Shown here: one piece after another, positions 1 through 11,371 of the stretch
Layout: each line of letters begins with the position of its first letter
Numbering within the stretch: the stretch's first letter is position 1
Assembly (NCBI RefSeq): GCF_001039355.2
Contig: NW_019775454.1
Coordinates: 345,818-379,229, forward strand
Direction of reading: 5' to 3'
Length of the DNA stretch: 33,412 bases
Source: Lingula anatina
Taxonomy: Eukaryota; Brachiopoda; Lingulata; Lingulida; Lingulidae
Notes under the pieces: model-generated
Told to the model about the DNA's origin: nothing
Seen by the model: only the letters and a program-made list of their open reading frames with translations
The model's database searches: none
Program-made: the position numbers and the translations under genes

Positions 1-5
1 AGACA

Positions 6-24
6 CCCCCCCCCCCCCCCCCCC
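6..24. repeat. Poly-C homopolymer
   Basis: A run of 19 C lies almost at the window edge. It is a simple repeat and its length is likely unreliable in the assembly. Confidence 0.9.
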
Positions 25-3000
25 ATTAGCTAGTTCAATGCCCAGTGGCGGGTTTATGGGATGTGTCAGAGGGGTCCTGACATCCTCTTTGATTTTGATT
101 AAAAAAAAGATAAATGGCGCCATTTGCCCTCCATAACACAATTTTTTCCTGGCCCTTGAGCGTGCCCCTAACCAGACGTCACAGGGGTGAGGTTTGGCCT
201 CGCAATTCGAAGCCTGTAAATCCTTATAAAACGTACCCCCTCATTCAAAAACATTTAAATTCGCCTTGATGAAAAAATCAGAACCTCATTCATAATGTGC
301 AGGGTATCCTCGGAAATGGATAACTGAAGGATATTTCTGTAAACAAAAATGATCCCATGCTGTCTTTGCACCCTATGTCACAGCGCAAACATTACAATTT
401 TTTTTTTAATTTCATCCATGCGCATATCCAAAAAAAGTATCTTTTGATAGCTTTTTTTATTGGATTTACAATCAGTATTTTTGGCATTAAATCCCCTTTA
501 AAATTTAAGAAAGAACATTGGTTCATGACATGATTTTCTGAATGACACTCTGGTAGAGGAGAATATATATAGCTTTATGTTGAATACGACCACAATAAAC
601 ATTTTGGAACAAATACTAGAAGCAATTACGTTTTCATACATAAGATTCATACATTGTAGAAGCTGACACGATCCATTTCTGCATGAGATTCTCGCCACAG
701 TGCATGAAGTGCAATTAGCTAAATTGTGTGACACGCCTCCATTGTCCCCTAGCAACTCTAGGAGACGTGTCAGATAGCTGATATAGAATTTCCACAGAGT
801 TGGATCGATCCAGCTAGTGGTGCGATGGGTTAAACTGAATGCTCCCCAAAATTAGATTTGTTCACATCACTTTACTAACCTGGGTTCGGTTCTTCATCTC
901 CTGTAAAAAATGACAGAATGAAATATGTTACGATTTTGAATTAAATTATTCCACTACGTCTGTGTACTGATATTACAAATAAAATACCAGATATGACAAA
1001 TTTGTAAAACGGCGTCGGTATTTTGAAGAGGTTATGTATACTGGTAATTTTATTATGGCGCAAACTCTGTGTGAATCGGCCCTCAGTCATTTTAAAGCAG
1101 CAATGCCTGTTTCTATAATCCAGCTCTCTTTGAAAAGCCCCCATTTAGCTGACATATTTATCGATGCCAGGCATACTGAATTACAATGTTACATCTGCAT
1201 TGTTTATAAATTCTAATATTATACTCAACATTCATCTTGTACCTTTCATTTAAAAGTTATACCCTCTTGTACAATGAAGTACAACAACTCTAGACTACCT
1301 TCTAAATCATGTATGCTAATACACCCTTTACCCGATAAAACCCTTTGACAAAGTACTAGAAGCAGTGAATAGAACATATGACGCTGTGGACACATTCTAA
1401 CCTAAATCTATCATTTCTGTAGTTTCAAATAGGTGCGTGCGGTTAGCCCTAATCTACACAACTTATCATTACAATTGTCTAGGTATTTTACATTAATTTT
1501 AACCGCAGGGGGGGGGACCTACCTAAACGAGCCACTTTTCCTTTGGGTTCATCCGGATCAGGTTGCGCTTCTGCCATTTCTCCCCTCTCATCTTACTTAC
1601 ATTGAAATTCTGACAGATAATGAATAACAGGATTGGATAAAGATTTTTTTTCTAAGGTGTCAAAGTTGATATGTGTACTACACAGAAAGGTCTGCAAATA
1701 TACAGGCATTTCTTAGACAAGTGTTAAAAGATCAAAAGTTAAATTCATTAAGATAACGTTAACATGAATTCATTTTGATCGAATTATCACCATCATGATA
1801 AGTCGTAAAAACAAATAATCAAACTAATTAATTTCATTTGGTTGCAATATACCGAAGCGAACATGTAAGGGGGCATGCGATTCTCGGTGTTTCACGCTAT
1901 GGTATTACCATGAAAACGCAGTTTAAGTCATTCATATGCTGATTGAAATTAATGGCCCCCAGCTCCAGGTTAAAGACATGCATATGGTTTGATTACTTAT
2001 GCCGTTCAGTTGAATACTATCATACAGCATACCTTAATCACTTTCCCTGTGTATCCGTGTCCCCATGAATCAGTACATGCGTGTTCTCTGATGTCTAAGT
2101 ATACAGGATGGAGTATGTGAACCATGCTATACTCTCACACTCCCTGAAAATTCAGTTTAGTAAACGCTTGGATAGATCTGAATTTGAAATGTTTGCATAT
2201 TGGTAATGGTGGATAACCTGCCAATGCCCCAATCACAGGGTCCTGTAATTTTTTTCCTGTGAACATTTATTACAGATCTGTTCCTAAGGGATAAAGCAGT
2301 CAAATCTACTTCTTTGCTTCTTCCGAGATTTCCTTTTTTAATGAGCCACAAATAGGAAAATACATGTAGCAAACATCCAAAAGTCTACATTTATACTTTA
2401 TAGTCAAACAACATGTAATGTGTGAGGTACCCTGTAAAATAGGTTTCTTTGTATCTATAACATAAACTGAAGGACACACCAAGCTCATATATATTACGTG
2501 AAAAAGAGGGGAGAAAGGAATGGGGAGATAAAGACGGTGAATCATAAAAGCTAGGTGTGTTTGGAACACATATCCTCTTCCTCTGGTGCCCTAGCCCTTG
2601 ACTTTCCATACTGGGTGTATGGTTATCTGCCCCAGTCTTTAACTCATTTTAGAGTGCTTTTCTCTGCCTGATCCTTGAATTATTATTATTATTGTTTAAC
2701 CTTACTTAATTTCGAATGCGGGGCATCTGTTTGACAACCACCCTTTGCTTCATTGATTATTTACATGAAAAGATGCGTAACATTCCGTTATCAACCATTT
2801 ACACTAGTTTGACTGTAATATCTAAACCCCTGCTGTGTCACCTTATCTGTGACCTTGGCCCCAAAATAAAGAGAAATATACAAAGATATCAAAACTGAAA
2901 CCAACGGTAAGCCATCCCACTAGCATCAAATGTATGGGAGGTTGACTAACATGTTAAACGTTGAAATAAAAATATGAAACGACCACTTAAGAAATATAAG

Positions 3001-3185
3001 TCCCGAGTCCAGGTGGACAGAAGAATTTAAGCCGAGTTCTTCACTTTAAGTCCTGATAGTTAGTCAACGTTGACTAAGGATATCCAGTAGTGGTCCAGTG
3101 GAAACTAATTTTTTATTACAAGTAAGACATGGTTATAGTTCAGGTCGAAATTTGGTATATCTTCGTGGAATTTGCTTTATTTAAT
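25..3185. other. Gene-free stretch
   Basis: I see no exon, RNA gene or mobile element I can support. The open frames are short (under 90 codons), overlap on both strands and show no domain or splice pattern. There is an 8-10 base G run near 1507 and an 18-bp perfect palindrome (TTAGTCAACGTTGACTAA) at 3060-3077. Old unrecognised repeats cannot be excluded without a repeat library. Confidence 0.6.
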
Positions 3186-3330
3186 CCGGTGTAAAAGGAA
3201 TGGAAGTCCGCTAGTACTTTGTACAGGTGACATTCGTCCCATATAGTAACTCTCATACTTAAACTAACCTGTACGAATCATATGGGAGTCCGGACTTCTA
3301 TTCCTAGGGCTTGCATTCCTGTTACACCGG
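3186..3330. mobile_element. Foldback/MITE-like inverted-repeat element
   Basis: The 145-bp segment begins CCGGTGTAAAAGGAATG and ends CATTCCTGTTACACCGG. These are inverted copies with one mismatch over 17 bases. The pairing continues inward (AAGTCCG against CGGACTT, GTACAGGT against ACCTGTAC, TCCCATAT against ATATGGGA). There is no coding capacity. This is the architecture of a short non-autonomous DNA element, but no clear target duplication flanks it, so family assignment is not possible. Confidence 0.5.
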
Positions 3331-3629
3331 GTCAAAATTGTTCGACTTCAGTTATTAGTAAATAGGAACCTATAATGATTACCTGACGTATAAATATCCC
3401 GCGTACACACCTGAGCGTGACACACTTCCTTCTTAGATAGGTGTGAAAGAGAACATATATTTCACTTCATTAGCTCGAGTTCATGGAAGTAAACTTACCT
3501 GTTATCGGTTGCAGTTGTCTAGGGCCGGAGAACAGGTCTAATGTACCGTGGATTTGGAGGTGTGGACCTGAGTCAATGGCGCTATTGGGTCTTCCTGGCC
3601 TCAAAGTGACGGTACAATGTAGCACGTCA

Positions 3630-3897
3630 TGTGTGATTATATAAACAGTGATAAAGGCTACTCTATCCTATCTGTGAGTCACAAGTAATACTAAAATTGG
3701 TTGTCATTTTACGGATTGCAGTAGAGGTGACACTTTTTAATTCAGTACGGTAGGATATATATGTGTGTGATTATATAAACAGTGATAAAGGCTACTCTAT
3801 CCTATCTGTGAGTCACAAGTAATACTAAAATTGGTTGTCATTTTACGGATTGCAGTAGAGGTGACACTTTTTAATTCAGTACGGTAGGATATATATA
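3630..3897. repeat. 134-bp tandem duplication
   Basis: Two adjacent copies of a 134-bp unit (about 3631-3764 and 3765-3897) appear identical by eye. No coding potential is visible. Exact identity means either a very recent duplication or an assembly artefact. Confidence 0.85.
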
Positions 3898-5625
3898 TAC
3901 AAAACACAAAAAAGTGACATTGTTGTAGAAGATGCACCAAAGTACAGTTAGAACCTGGCGAATTTGTGATGAAAAAGTAACAACACTGTTCATATTATAT
4001 TTTTTAGGATACAGCGGTGACCACTGGCCACTAGGTGAAGGTATAACAAGCAGAATGTTCACGGATCCATCTTAACCAAAATCCTTTAAGGATCATTTGT
4101 AATTGTACCTGTACTGCTAGGAAAAGAGAAAGTGTGTTTTATGTTTTACCAAATATAAACATTTAAAATGTCACCACGCCAGTTGTACCATCAGGCGTAA
4201 TATATCCACACCAGACTAATTCAATATTATAAAAAATATATACATGTACTGTTTACATTGATATTCTAATACATATGGGTTGACACTCAGCTGCTTTGTT
4301 TTCAAACCACATAGCATTCTTACTTATGTTATTAAATCACACCACCACCACCACCATCCCCCCCACACACACACACACACAGACACACGTCCACTCACGC
4401 ACCCGCAAACACACACTGCAGTGATGCTTGTTTCAATAGCATACGGACGTATATAGCTGCTGCAGTGCCAGTCAACATGCGGTTTGTCAGATCGTTTTTT
4501 TTTTTTTTTTTTTTGTCACTGATTGTATATTAGTGTGAAGTTAAGAGGCTTCTCTTAAAGCTTTCCTAAATCCCCCTTTTGTGAGGAGTCATTTTCTATC
4601 TATATTATTGAACTGACCTATTTTCAAAGGCAATTATAGAGAGGATATTCGGTGGAGGCCCAAGATGAAGTTCTGGTCGCTTTTTTTTCATTCTGTTGGA
4701 AACATAGCATTTCTTCTGTCAGGTGAAAAATAACAGATAATTTCTACCAAGAAGAGAACAATTAAAGTAATCCCATCTTACCAATACAATTATCACGCTT
4801 TTCTTTTCTAGTTAAGGTTTATTTAAAACACAACAAATACGCTGCCCAAGATGTTAATTTAACACACAAATAATATCACTCTACTATCTATTAAAATAAA
4901 CTAGTGGGAACAAAATCTAGTTAAAAGTTATCGATGTGATATACATGCCTTGAATGCAGCTCTTCCGCTGAAGCATTTAAGGAAAATGTAAGGGTGTATT
5001 ATCATCCAAATATCAAAGATGCGTTTTCCATGCATCTAATTAATCAATAATGCAACTACCTTTATGCTGATTTATAACAATAAAAAATTCCCTTCGAAAT
5101 ATCTAAGATATCGGTGCATATATTTCGCTATGCTATATATAAACATAAACCTCTCAGCAATTATCGTCAAGCTAATACCTTCCTCTTTTGTTATGAGATA
5201 GCAATCGTCATCCCCGATTAAGATAAATTTTATCAAGAAAATTGGCAGAGTTGCCTAACTATCACCAGTTTAGATATATAGGAAGATATTAACTGCAATA
5301 TTTACAAGAAGTACTTATAAAGAAAATAACACGTGCAGTTTAAAATTTTATAAAATCCCCTGGAGTGAAAGCGTCAGTGGCAATATAACACACCAAATAT
5401 TAAGGAGTAGGTACCAATTTTAAACATTTTTACTGATTATTATCTATAGAACTATATAATAAGCACGCAACGCAAAAAAGAAAATAAGCAAAATTAAGTA
5501 TTAAACCTAAATTAAAAGTAATATTGTGTACCACCAAAAGCCTAGAAATGCAACAAATGTATAGCAAATCATGAACAATATAGAGTTCAATGTATAGGAC
5601 ATAAAACCCAATTAATAGTTCACAT
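3898..5625. other. Gene-free stretch with simple repeats
   Basis: No supported gene. It contains a (CAC)n/C-run/(CA)n tract at about 4338-4388 and a T run at about 4495-4514. The part from about 5320 to 5600 resembles, weakly and in the same orientation, 15830-16170. Both are 3' flanks of the two duplicated ROCO genes once the LINE is removed, so this is probably duplicated gene flank. Confidence 0.55.
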
Positions 5626-5806
5626 TGATGTCTGTGTAGAGATCCACTGATGTCTTCGTTGATCTAATATCTGTGTAGAGATCCACCATGAACTGTACAT
5701 GTATTTGACGTATGCTTACACTGATGTCTACGTTGATCTAATATCTGTGTAGAGAGACTGAATCCATCAAGAACTGTACATGTCTTTGACGTATGCTTAA
5801 ACTGAT
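5626..5806. repeat. Minisatellite, ~75-bp unit (left part, interrupted by LINE)
   Basis: Units contain GATGTCTACGTTGATCTAAT, then CTGTGTAGAGA, then CACCATGAACTGTACATG, then TATGCTTACACT; unit starts at 5671 and 5745 give a ~74-bp period. The array stops abruptly at 5806 where a T-rich tract (the LINE poly-A tail) begins, and resumes in the right phase at 11610. Confidence 0.8.
5793..5806. repeat. LINE target-site duplication, left copy
   Basis: ATGCTTAAACTGAT is present here and again, perfectly, at 11596-11609. Joining the two flanks and removing one copy restores a normal minisatellite unit, which establishes both insertion boundaries. Confidence 0.85.
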
Positions 5807-6179
5807 TTTTTTTTATTTTTTTTTCCAGAGTATACCAAAAATACACTAAATAATAACTAGGATAATTAACTAAACCTCTCAATCCCATACACGCAAACAT
5901 GCCTCTCACATTTGGAGCAACTACATAGTATTATCATTGTGACTTTGTCATTTCTATCAAAGTATAAAAAATACAAATGTAGTATACTATCACTTTTTAC
6001 AACCACTATTTACAGAAAGGTAGACAATAGGCTAACAAGTCTAAGATACAAGGCTTTTTTGAGCCGTAATAAAATAAATATATGGATATATAAAAATACT
6101 GGTATGAAGAAAAAAGAAACAAAGTGTATACGTAATATAAATTACATTTTAATGGACAGAATGGGAAACCCCACATGTT

Positions 6180-9100
6180 CTAATTTTCGAAAATTAGCTT
6201 CACGTTCTCCCATTTCTCTGTGATTTCTAATCTTTTTTTCTCAGTCCGTAAATAATTGGAATACATGTCTATATCTCTATATGATTTTATAAATGTTTTT
6301 GTGCTTTTCCAGTTTGGGATTTTCAATTTTGTCCTACAGAGAGTAATATATTTTTTGATTAGAAGGATGACAAGATATATACCGGGCAATTGCTTTTTCA
6401 GAGTACCCAGTACAAGATATTCTAGTCATCTTTCTATCGTGAGTCCGCAATGTTTTTTCAAACTTCTGATCAAACATGTCCAAATATTTTGCACATGGAC
6501 ACAGTCCCAAAATAAGTATTTCAGTGTTTCTTTTGACAAATGACAAAAGGTACATTCTGCTGACTCCCTTCGTTTGCTTTTGTATAGAAAAGAATGTGTA
6601 CAAAAAATCTTGTGGTTAATTTTAAACTGGAGGGTTTGTAGTCGAGTATCGTCGGTTTGTTCAAACGGTGCCCCAAAAATCGCCCCCCATATATCATTGT
6701 CGCTATGGTAATGCAGAGTGGACTCCCAGCGATTCTGATACTTGGGGCACGTCTTTTTAAGGAACAATTTATAAAATACCTGTGATACTTTTTCATTCAT
6801 CTGAATCAGTGAAATGTTTTCGTTTCTAGCTTCTGTTATGTTATGACCATATGCCTTAATTAGTTTTCTCCAATTTTGTGATACGGAGTTTCTTATACTT
6901 AAGTGTTCGAGAAAGTTAAAGTTAGATTGATATTTTGCATTGATTTCATCTATAGTGTAAAACTCGCCGAAGGCATTAATCAAATCGCATATAAAAAATA
7001 CACCTTTATCACACCACCTTTTCCAATAATAGGGGACATCATTAATTCTCACGTTTTCGTCATTCCAAATAGGTTGTGATAAAATGTCGCTTGTCGACTC
7101 TGCGGGGCTATCTTGTAATTCTGCCCATGCAGAAATAACGTTTTTCCAAAATGGATTGAAAATAAATGTTGTTTGTGAAAAGCCATTTTTCGTGAGATAC
7201 CAAAAATTACGTCCCCCAATTTTTTCTTGTTTTTTCTTCAAAAGTACTTTCCATGTCGCTGCTATGATTATCATTTAGATACTTTTTTACCCACGTAATT
7301 TTTAGGGATTTTGCTAAGAGCCTAAAGTCAGGAGCGCGCAGTCCTCCCTCTTCGTAATTTCTTTTCATGGTTGATCTTTTTACTTTATCAATTGCGCTTC
7401 CCCAAATAAAAGCAAAAGTTATTTTTTTCTAATTCCTTGAAGAAGATTTCCTCGGGATTTGGTAAAACTGTGAGCATTTGTATTAGCAGTGGCATAGCAA
7501 TCGTTCGTACTACTTCTGTTTTACCTATCAAGGATAAAGTTCTAAAGGACCAATTATCGAGTACTTTTTTGTATTTATGAAGTTTTTCAGAGAAGTTTTC
7601 ATGGTATATATCTTCTTTGGACAAGTCGTATTTTATACCTAGGAGCTTGAATTTTCCTTCAAGATTCCATTTTAGTTCTAGTTTGGTTTTTATTGTTTCC
7701 CTTTCCCCCCTTTTTGATCCAATCCAAACTGCCTCAGTTTTATTAAAATTGGTGCGTAGTCCAGAACATTCTGCAAATAAGGTTATGATCTCCATAGTTT
7801 TTTCCAGCGAAACTCTGTTATCACTTAATATAACCGTAGTGTCGTCTACGTACTGACTTAGTAGATATTCATTTCCCTCGATAGTAATTCCTTTTATTTC
7901 TTGCTCATGCTTTAGTGCCGAACTGAGTAATTCCAATGATAAGATATATAGATATGGGGACAGAGGGTCCCCTTCTCTTACTCCTCTTTTGATATCAAAG
8001 ATATTGGACAAATGTCCGTTATTTTGAATTGAACTTGAAATATCCTTATATAGTGTTCTAAACCATCTTACTATTTTTTCCCCAAAATTACAAAAGTGAA
8101 GTGTTTTTTTCAATGAAAACCCATTCCAAAGAATCGAAAGCTTTTTCCATGTCGAGTAGTAGTAAAACTCCGGATATGTTTTCTTTTTCAGTTTTTTCTA
8201 TCAAGTCGTTCACCAACCGAGTGCACTCCCCAATATATCGGCCTTTTAGAAATCCCAACTGCGTTTTACTTATAATTCGACTGAGAAAAGGTTTTATTTT
8301 GTTTGCGATACACGCGGACGCAATTTTATAGTCGACGTTTAATAAACTTATAGATCTCCAATTATTTAAAAATTCTTTCTTTTTCTCCCCCTTCGGTAGA
8401 CATGTTATCAGACCTTGTCTTTGCGATATGGACATGCTTTGTATTTCGTATGAGTATCGAAACGATCGTAGTAAATAGTGTTTTATGTCAGGCCAAAACA
8501 TCTTATAAAATTCAGCGGTGAAACCGTCAATTCCTGGAGATTTACCGTTTGGCATTTGTTTCAAAGCAGCTAGGCATTCTTGTTCTGTGATGTTCGCGTC
8601 TATATTTTCATTTTCTCGCGAGAGTTTAGTGATATAGGGATTTTTATCGTTAAAGAAAATGTCAGAATGTTTTTTAATGATTTTAGTACCTTTTGAGGAG
8701 TATAAATTTGCATAATATCTTTTCTGTTCATTGACAATATCCTCAATTGCTTTAATTTCGGTTCCATTTTTAAGTATAAGTTTAGGAATGCTTTTATCAA
8801 CAAAGTTTCGTTTTTCCAAATTACAGAAATACTTCGTACTTTTTTCACCCTCTACTTTCCACTTCGCTTTTGTTCTCATTATTATACCCTTTATTCTGTA
8901 TTCTCTTAACTCTTTTAGTTCTGATTCCACCTTAAATATTTCATCCTTATCCAAATTTGTTCCAGTTGTAGCATATAAGATTTTTAGTCTTTCTTCTAGG
9001 TCTTTTTCAGCTTTTTCTCTCTCTTTCTTTTTCTGTGTGGAATATCGAATCGAGTTGCCTCTTATTTTGAGTTTCAACATCTCCCAAAGCAAGTGATCAT

Positions 9101-9245
9101 TTATACTATACAAAGTTTCTGGATATTCAACAGTGTTTTCTGTTCTATAGTCATTTAAGACTTGTGTAATCGTTTCTTTTACTAGCAAGATGTAGTTTGG
9201 GTCTCCCAATAGACTGTTATTTAATTTCCACGTCCCTTTGCCTCT
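6180..9245 (-). pseudogene. LINE ORF2 remnant: reverse transcriptase and C-terminal domain, endonuclease missing
   Basis: The readable protein starts at the linker that normally follows the APE endonuclease (KGTWKLNNSLLGDPNY, near 9240). It continues through RT blocks: NWRSISLLNVDYKIASACIA, LGFLKGRYIGE, the motif A LDMEKAFDSLEW (about 8130-8170) and the catalytic QYVDDTTV (about 7840-7860). The C-terminal part holds the L1/Tx1-type region with PIWNDEN and a CTFCHLSKETLKYLFWDC zinc-binding motif near 6500-6560. No endonuclease residues are present. Breaks: one extra A in an A run near 8104-8110, another near 7422-7428, an extra base near 7262, and an in-frame TGA at 6426-6428. The catalytic YVDD is intact, but the gene cannot make a working protein. 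Confidence 0.88.
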
Positions 9246-9762
9246 TTTCTAGTAGTTTTGTCACTGTATTGGTTGTGTTTTCATCTCTTAACTCCTTAAC
9301 ACCATAAATTTTAATATTGTTTTTACGCGAGTACTGTTCATTAAAGTTCGCTTTGGTTTGTGCTGATTTCGACATTTGGCACGCCTCTTCCGCCATTTTT
9401 GTTAACTTTGCAATTTCCTTTTTATTTTCGTGTATTTTTTCTTTCAGTAGTTCGTTTTCAACGGTTAAATGGTCATATCCATCTTTCAAAATCCCATACT
9501 TTTCATCAAATTTCTTCTCCAACTCTAGTAGCCTCGACTATATCATTTCCGTCATATTTTTCATCAATTCTTCTACTATACATTTTACTTCTCCCACTTC
9601 ACTTTTTATTGTTTTCTTTAATTCAGTTCTGATGTCCGTTCATTCTTTCATGATGAGAGGCGACACTTCCCCACTAGAGTTGGAAAGTTCAGAAAAGAAG
9701 CGTTTTGTTCTTGATTCCGAGTGCGTCGCGTCACGGCCTTTCGCCTTGCTGGTTACACTCAT
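9233..9762 (-). pseudogene. LINE ORF1 remnant (coiled coil plus start of RRM-like domain)
   Basis: The ATG at 9762-9760 opens a frame with a Ser/Lys-rich N-terminus, a long Glu/Lys/Leu-rich heptad segment (predicted coiled coil) and then EQYSRKNNIKIYGVKE. That last segment is the beginning of the RRM-like RNA-binding domain of L1-type ORF1 proteins. Two in-frame stops break it: TGA at codon 41 (9640-9642) and TAG at codon 75 (9538-9540). The frame then runs into the deletion junction near 9240 and ends at 9217, so most of the RNA-binding half is lost. In functional relatives this protein binds the element's RNA as a trimer. Confidence 0.75.
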
Positions 9763-9814
9763 ATTTGAATAGTTGGATCACGATCGTAATGACTACTTGT
9801 AAGATGGCTATTGT

Positions 9815-9976
9815 AAATGTATTTATTGTCGTTTAACGGGTCAACGATGACGTGTCTTAGGAGAAAGGTTATTAGGAGGTCCAGGGGGCGCTGTATTCAA
9901 AAGGTGAACAGATCACGTGAGGAAGGGAAACGATCATTCGAAGTCGAGCTACGCTAATGTACAGACATTCCAGTTT
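9815..9976 (+). repeat. Direct repeat A1
   Basis: It begins AAATGTATTTATTGTCG and ends ACATTCCAGTTT. It is a near-perfect copy of 10727-10888, with one C/A mismatch at GAGGTCCAGG versus GAGGTACAGG. Confidence 0.95.
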
Positions 9977-10011
9977 TCCTAAGCTTGAATTTCATATTTC
10001 AAACGTCTAGT

Positions 10012-10248
10012 ATGCCAAAGGGTAGGAAATCACAAAAGATAGAGAAAGTGTTTGAGTCAGATTCTGAACATACTGAGAAAGAAATTGAGAGGCCTAAGGT
10101 GAGCGAACCTGAGTTGATACAGTCGGAGGGTGTAGCATCTGTAGTGTTTTTGTCACTGCCAAGAGCATCCTGGGATGTCTGCTGCGCATTTGGGGACTGC
10201 GCAGGGGCGCTCACATATAAACTAACACCCGCCCATGTGACGCCCTAG
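10012..10248 (+). CDS. Short ORF of the nested element, unknown function
   Basis: From the ATG at 10012 the frame reads 78 codons starting MPKGRKSQKIEKVFESDSE. The first ~40 residues are rich in Lys, Arg, Glu and Ser, which could be the N-terminus of a gag-like protein directly after repeat A1. After about residue 43 the composition changes, as if a deletion joined unrelated sequence. No domain is recognised. It may equally be chance; it is listed because its position fits ORF1 of a split-direct-repeat element. Confidence 0.25.
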   Translation: MPKGRKSQKIEKVFESDSEHTEKEIERPKVSEPELIQSEGVASVVFLSLPRASWDVCCAFGDCAGALTYKLTPAHVTP

Positions 10249-10408
10249 ATCCCGGTAGATCTTCACCAGTGAAGAAGTACAAAGCTCCTCCAAGTTGACG
10301 TACTCTCACAGCATAGTGCCACACATTAACAGAAGGACCAGGCAATACTCTCAGTAAGTACCAGAAGTGTTTGTTTCTGCTATTGAATTAGAGTAAAACA
10401 CTTTATTG

Positions 10409-10591
10409 NNNNNNNNNNNNNNNNNNNNNNNNNNNNNNNNNNNNNNNNNNNNNNNNNNNNNNNNNNNNNNNNNNNNNNNNNNNNNNNNNNNNNNNNNNNN
10501 NNNNNNNNNNNNNNNNNNNNNNNNNNNNNNNNNNNNNNNNNNNNNNNNNNNNNNNNNNNNNNNNNNNNNNNNNNNNNNNNNNNNNNNNNNN
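10409..10591. other. Assembly gap (183 N)
   Basis: An unresolved stretch ends exactly where the readable part of repeat B1 begins. Apparent open frames through the N run are meaningless. The gap length is close to the 177 bp that precede B2. Confidence 1.
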
Positions 10592-10728
10592 CAGGCAGAG
10601 GCACATCGACTCATTCCTATTTATAAATAAATGATTTGGTGTTTGAAGATGAAGTGGTTTTATTCGTTGAGAGTTATTAGACGATAAATAATTTATATAC
10701 GTTTAAGCGTAAGCGAATTAGAATATAA
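10592..10728 (+). repeat. Direct repeat B1 (start hidden in gap)
   Basis: Begins CAGGCAGAGGCACATCGAC at the gap edge and ends GAATATAA, where it joins A2. It matches 11066-11202 with one mismatch (ATTAGACG/ATTAAACG). Confidence 0.95.
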
Positions 10729-10888
10729 ATGTATTTATTGTCGTTTAACGGGTCAACGATGACGTGTCTTAGGAGAAAGGTTATTAGGAGGTACAGGGGG
10801 CGCTGTATTCAAAAGGTGAACAGATCACGTGAGGAAGGGAAACGATCATTCGAAGTCGAGCTACGCTAATGTACAGACATTCCAGTTT
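10727..10888 (+). repeat. Direct repeat A2
   Basis: Second copy of A1, directly joined to the end of B1. It is followed by CCAAATAAAAG, a possible polyadenylation signal (AATAAA), and 177 bp of sequence not seen elsewhere in the window. Confidence 0.95.
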
Positions 10889-11065
10889 ATTCCAAATAAA
10901 AGTTTTTGTATAAAAACATTTGTATAAAGATGGGGTTTGATTATGCGTTATAAAATTATCAGATTCATGTAAGTACGAGCTGTACCGGAATTGGAATTAG
11001 GATATGTGGGAAATGTAACTGGTGACGGAGCAAACGTTTGTATGTAATATTGTATCGTCTGTACA

Positions 11066-11202
11066 CAGGCAGAGGCACATCGACTCATTCCTATTTATAA
11101 ATAAATGATTTGGTGTTTGAAGATGAAGTGGTTTTATTCGTTGAGAGTTATTAAACGATAAATAATTTATATACGTTTAAGCGTAAGCGAATTAGAATAT
11201 AA
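11066..11202 (+). repeat. Direct repeat B2
   Basis: Second copy of B1. With the preceding 177 bp it probably forms a ~314-bp B repeat whose first copy is partly lost in the gap. Confidence 0.95.
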
Positions 11203-11230
11203 TTGTGGTTAACAGGGCTATTGGGCTTTC

Positions 11231-11371
11231 TCGGTATTGCGAAGTGTTCGCATGAGTTTGTAAGCAGTTCTCAGCGTATGCAACTAAGGTCATCGAATAT
11301 ATCGGTATTGCGTAGTGTTCTCATGAGTTTGTAAGCAGTTCTCAGCGTATGCAACTAAGGTCATCGAATAT
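11231..11371. repeat. 71-bp tandem duplication in the LINE leader
   Basis: Two copies (11231-11301 and 11302-11371) begin TCGGTATTGCG and end ATCGAATAT, with only a few differences. They lie about 200-360 bp inside the LINE 5' end, a position where some L1 elements carry repeated promoter monomers. Confidence 0.85.

Larger units (their letters stand above)
9815..11201 (+). mobile_element. Nested element with split direct repeats (Ngaro/DIRS-like), internally reduced
   Basis: Two repeat pairs lie in the order A1 (9815-9976), short ORF region, B1 (10592-10728), A2 (10727-10888), B2 (11066-11202). A1/A2 are 162 bp with one mismatch; B1/B2 are 137 bp with one mismatch. If the 183-base gap holds a copy of the 177 bp between A2 and B2, the order becomes A1-internal-B1-A2-B2 with the last three contiguous. 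That is the known layout of Ngaro/VIPER/TATE tyrosine-recombinase retrotransposons. No RT or recombinase is present in the ~430 visible internal bases, so it would be a non-autonomous deletion derivative. ATTGT flanks both ends (9810-9814, 11202-11206). The alternative is repeated promoter monomers of the LINE leader. Confidence 0.45.

Noticed and set aside
1433-2898. 60-87 codon ORFs in the left 3 kb
   Set aside because: Short, overlapping on both strands, with no recognisable domain, splice context or repetitive family.
3060-3077. 18-bp perfect palindrome as an operator-like site
   Set aside because: No gene is nearby and a single short palindrome in 33 kb is weak evidence of function.
9317-9772. 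151-codon plus-strand ORF rich in Ser and Phe
   Set aside because: It is the reverse-strand shadow of the LINE ORF1 and leader; composition is that of a complemented Lys/Glu-rich gene.
10351-10630. Several ORFs crossing 10409-10591
   Set aside because: They run through the N gap and have no evidential value.
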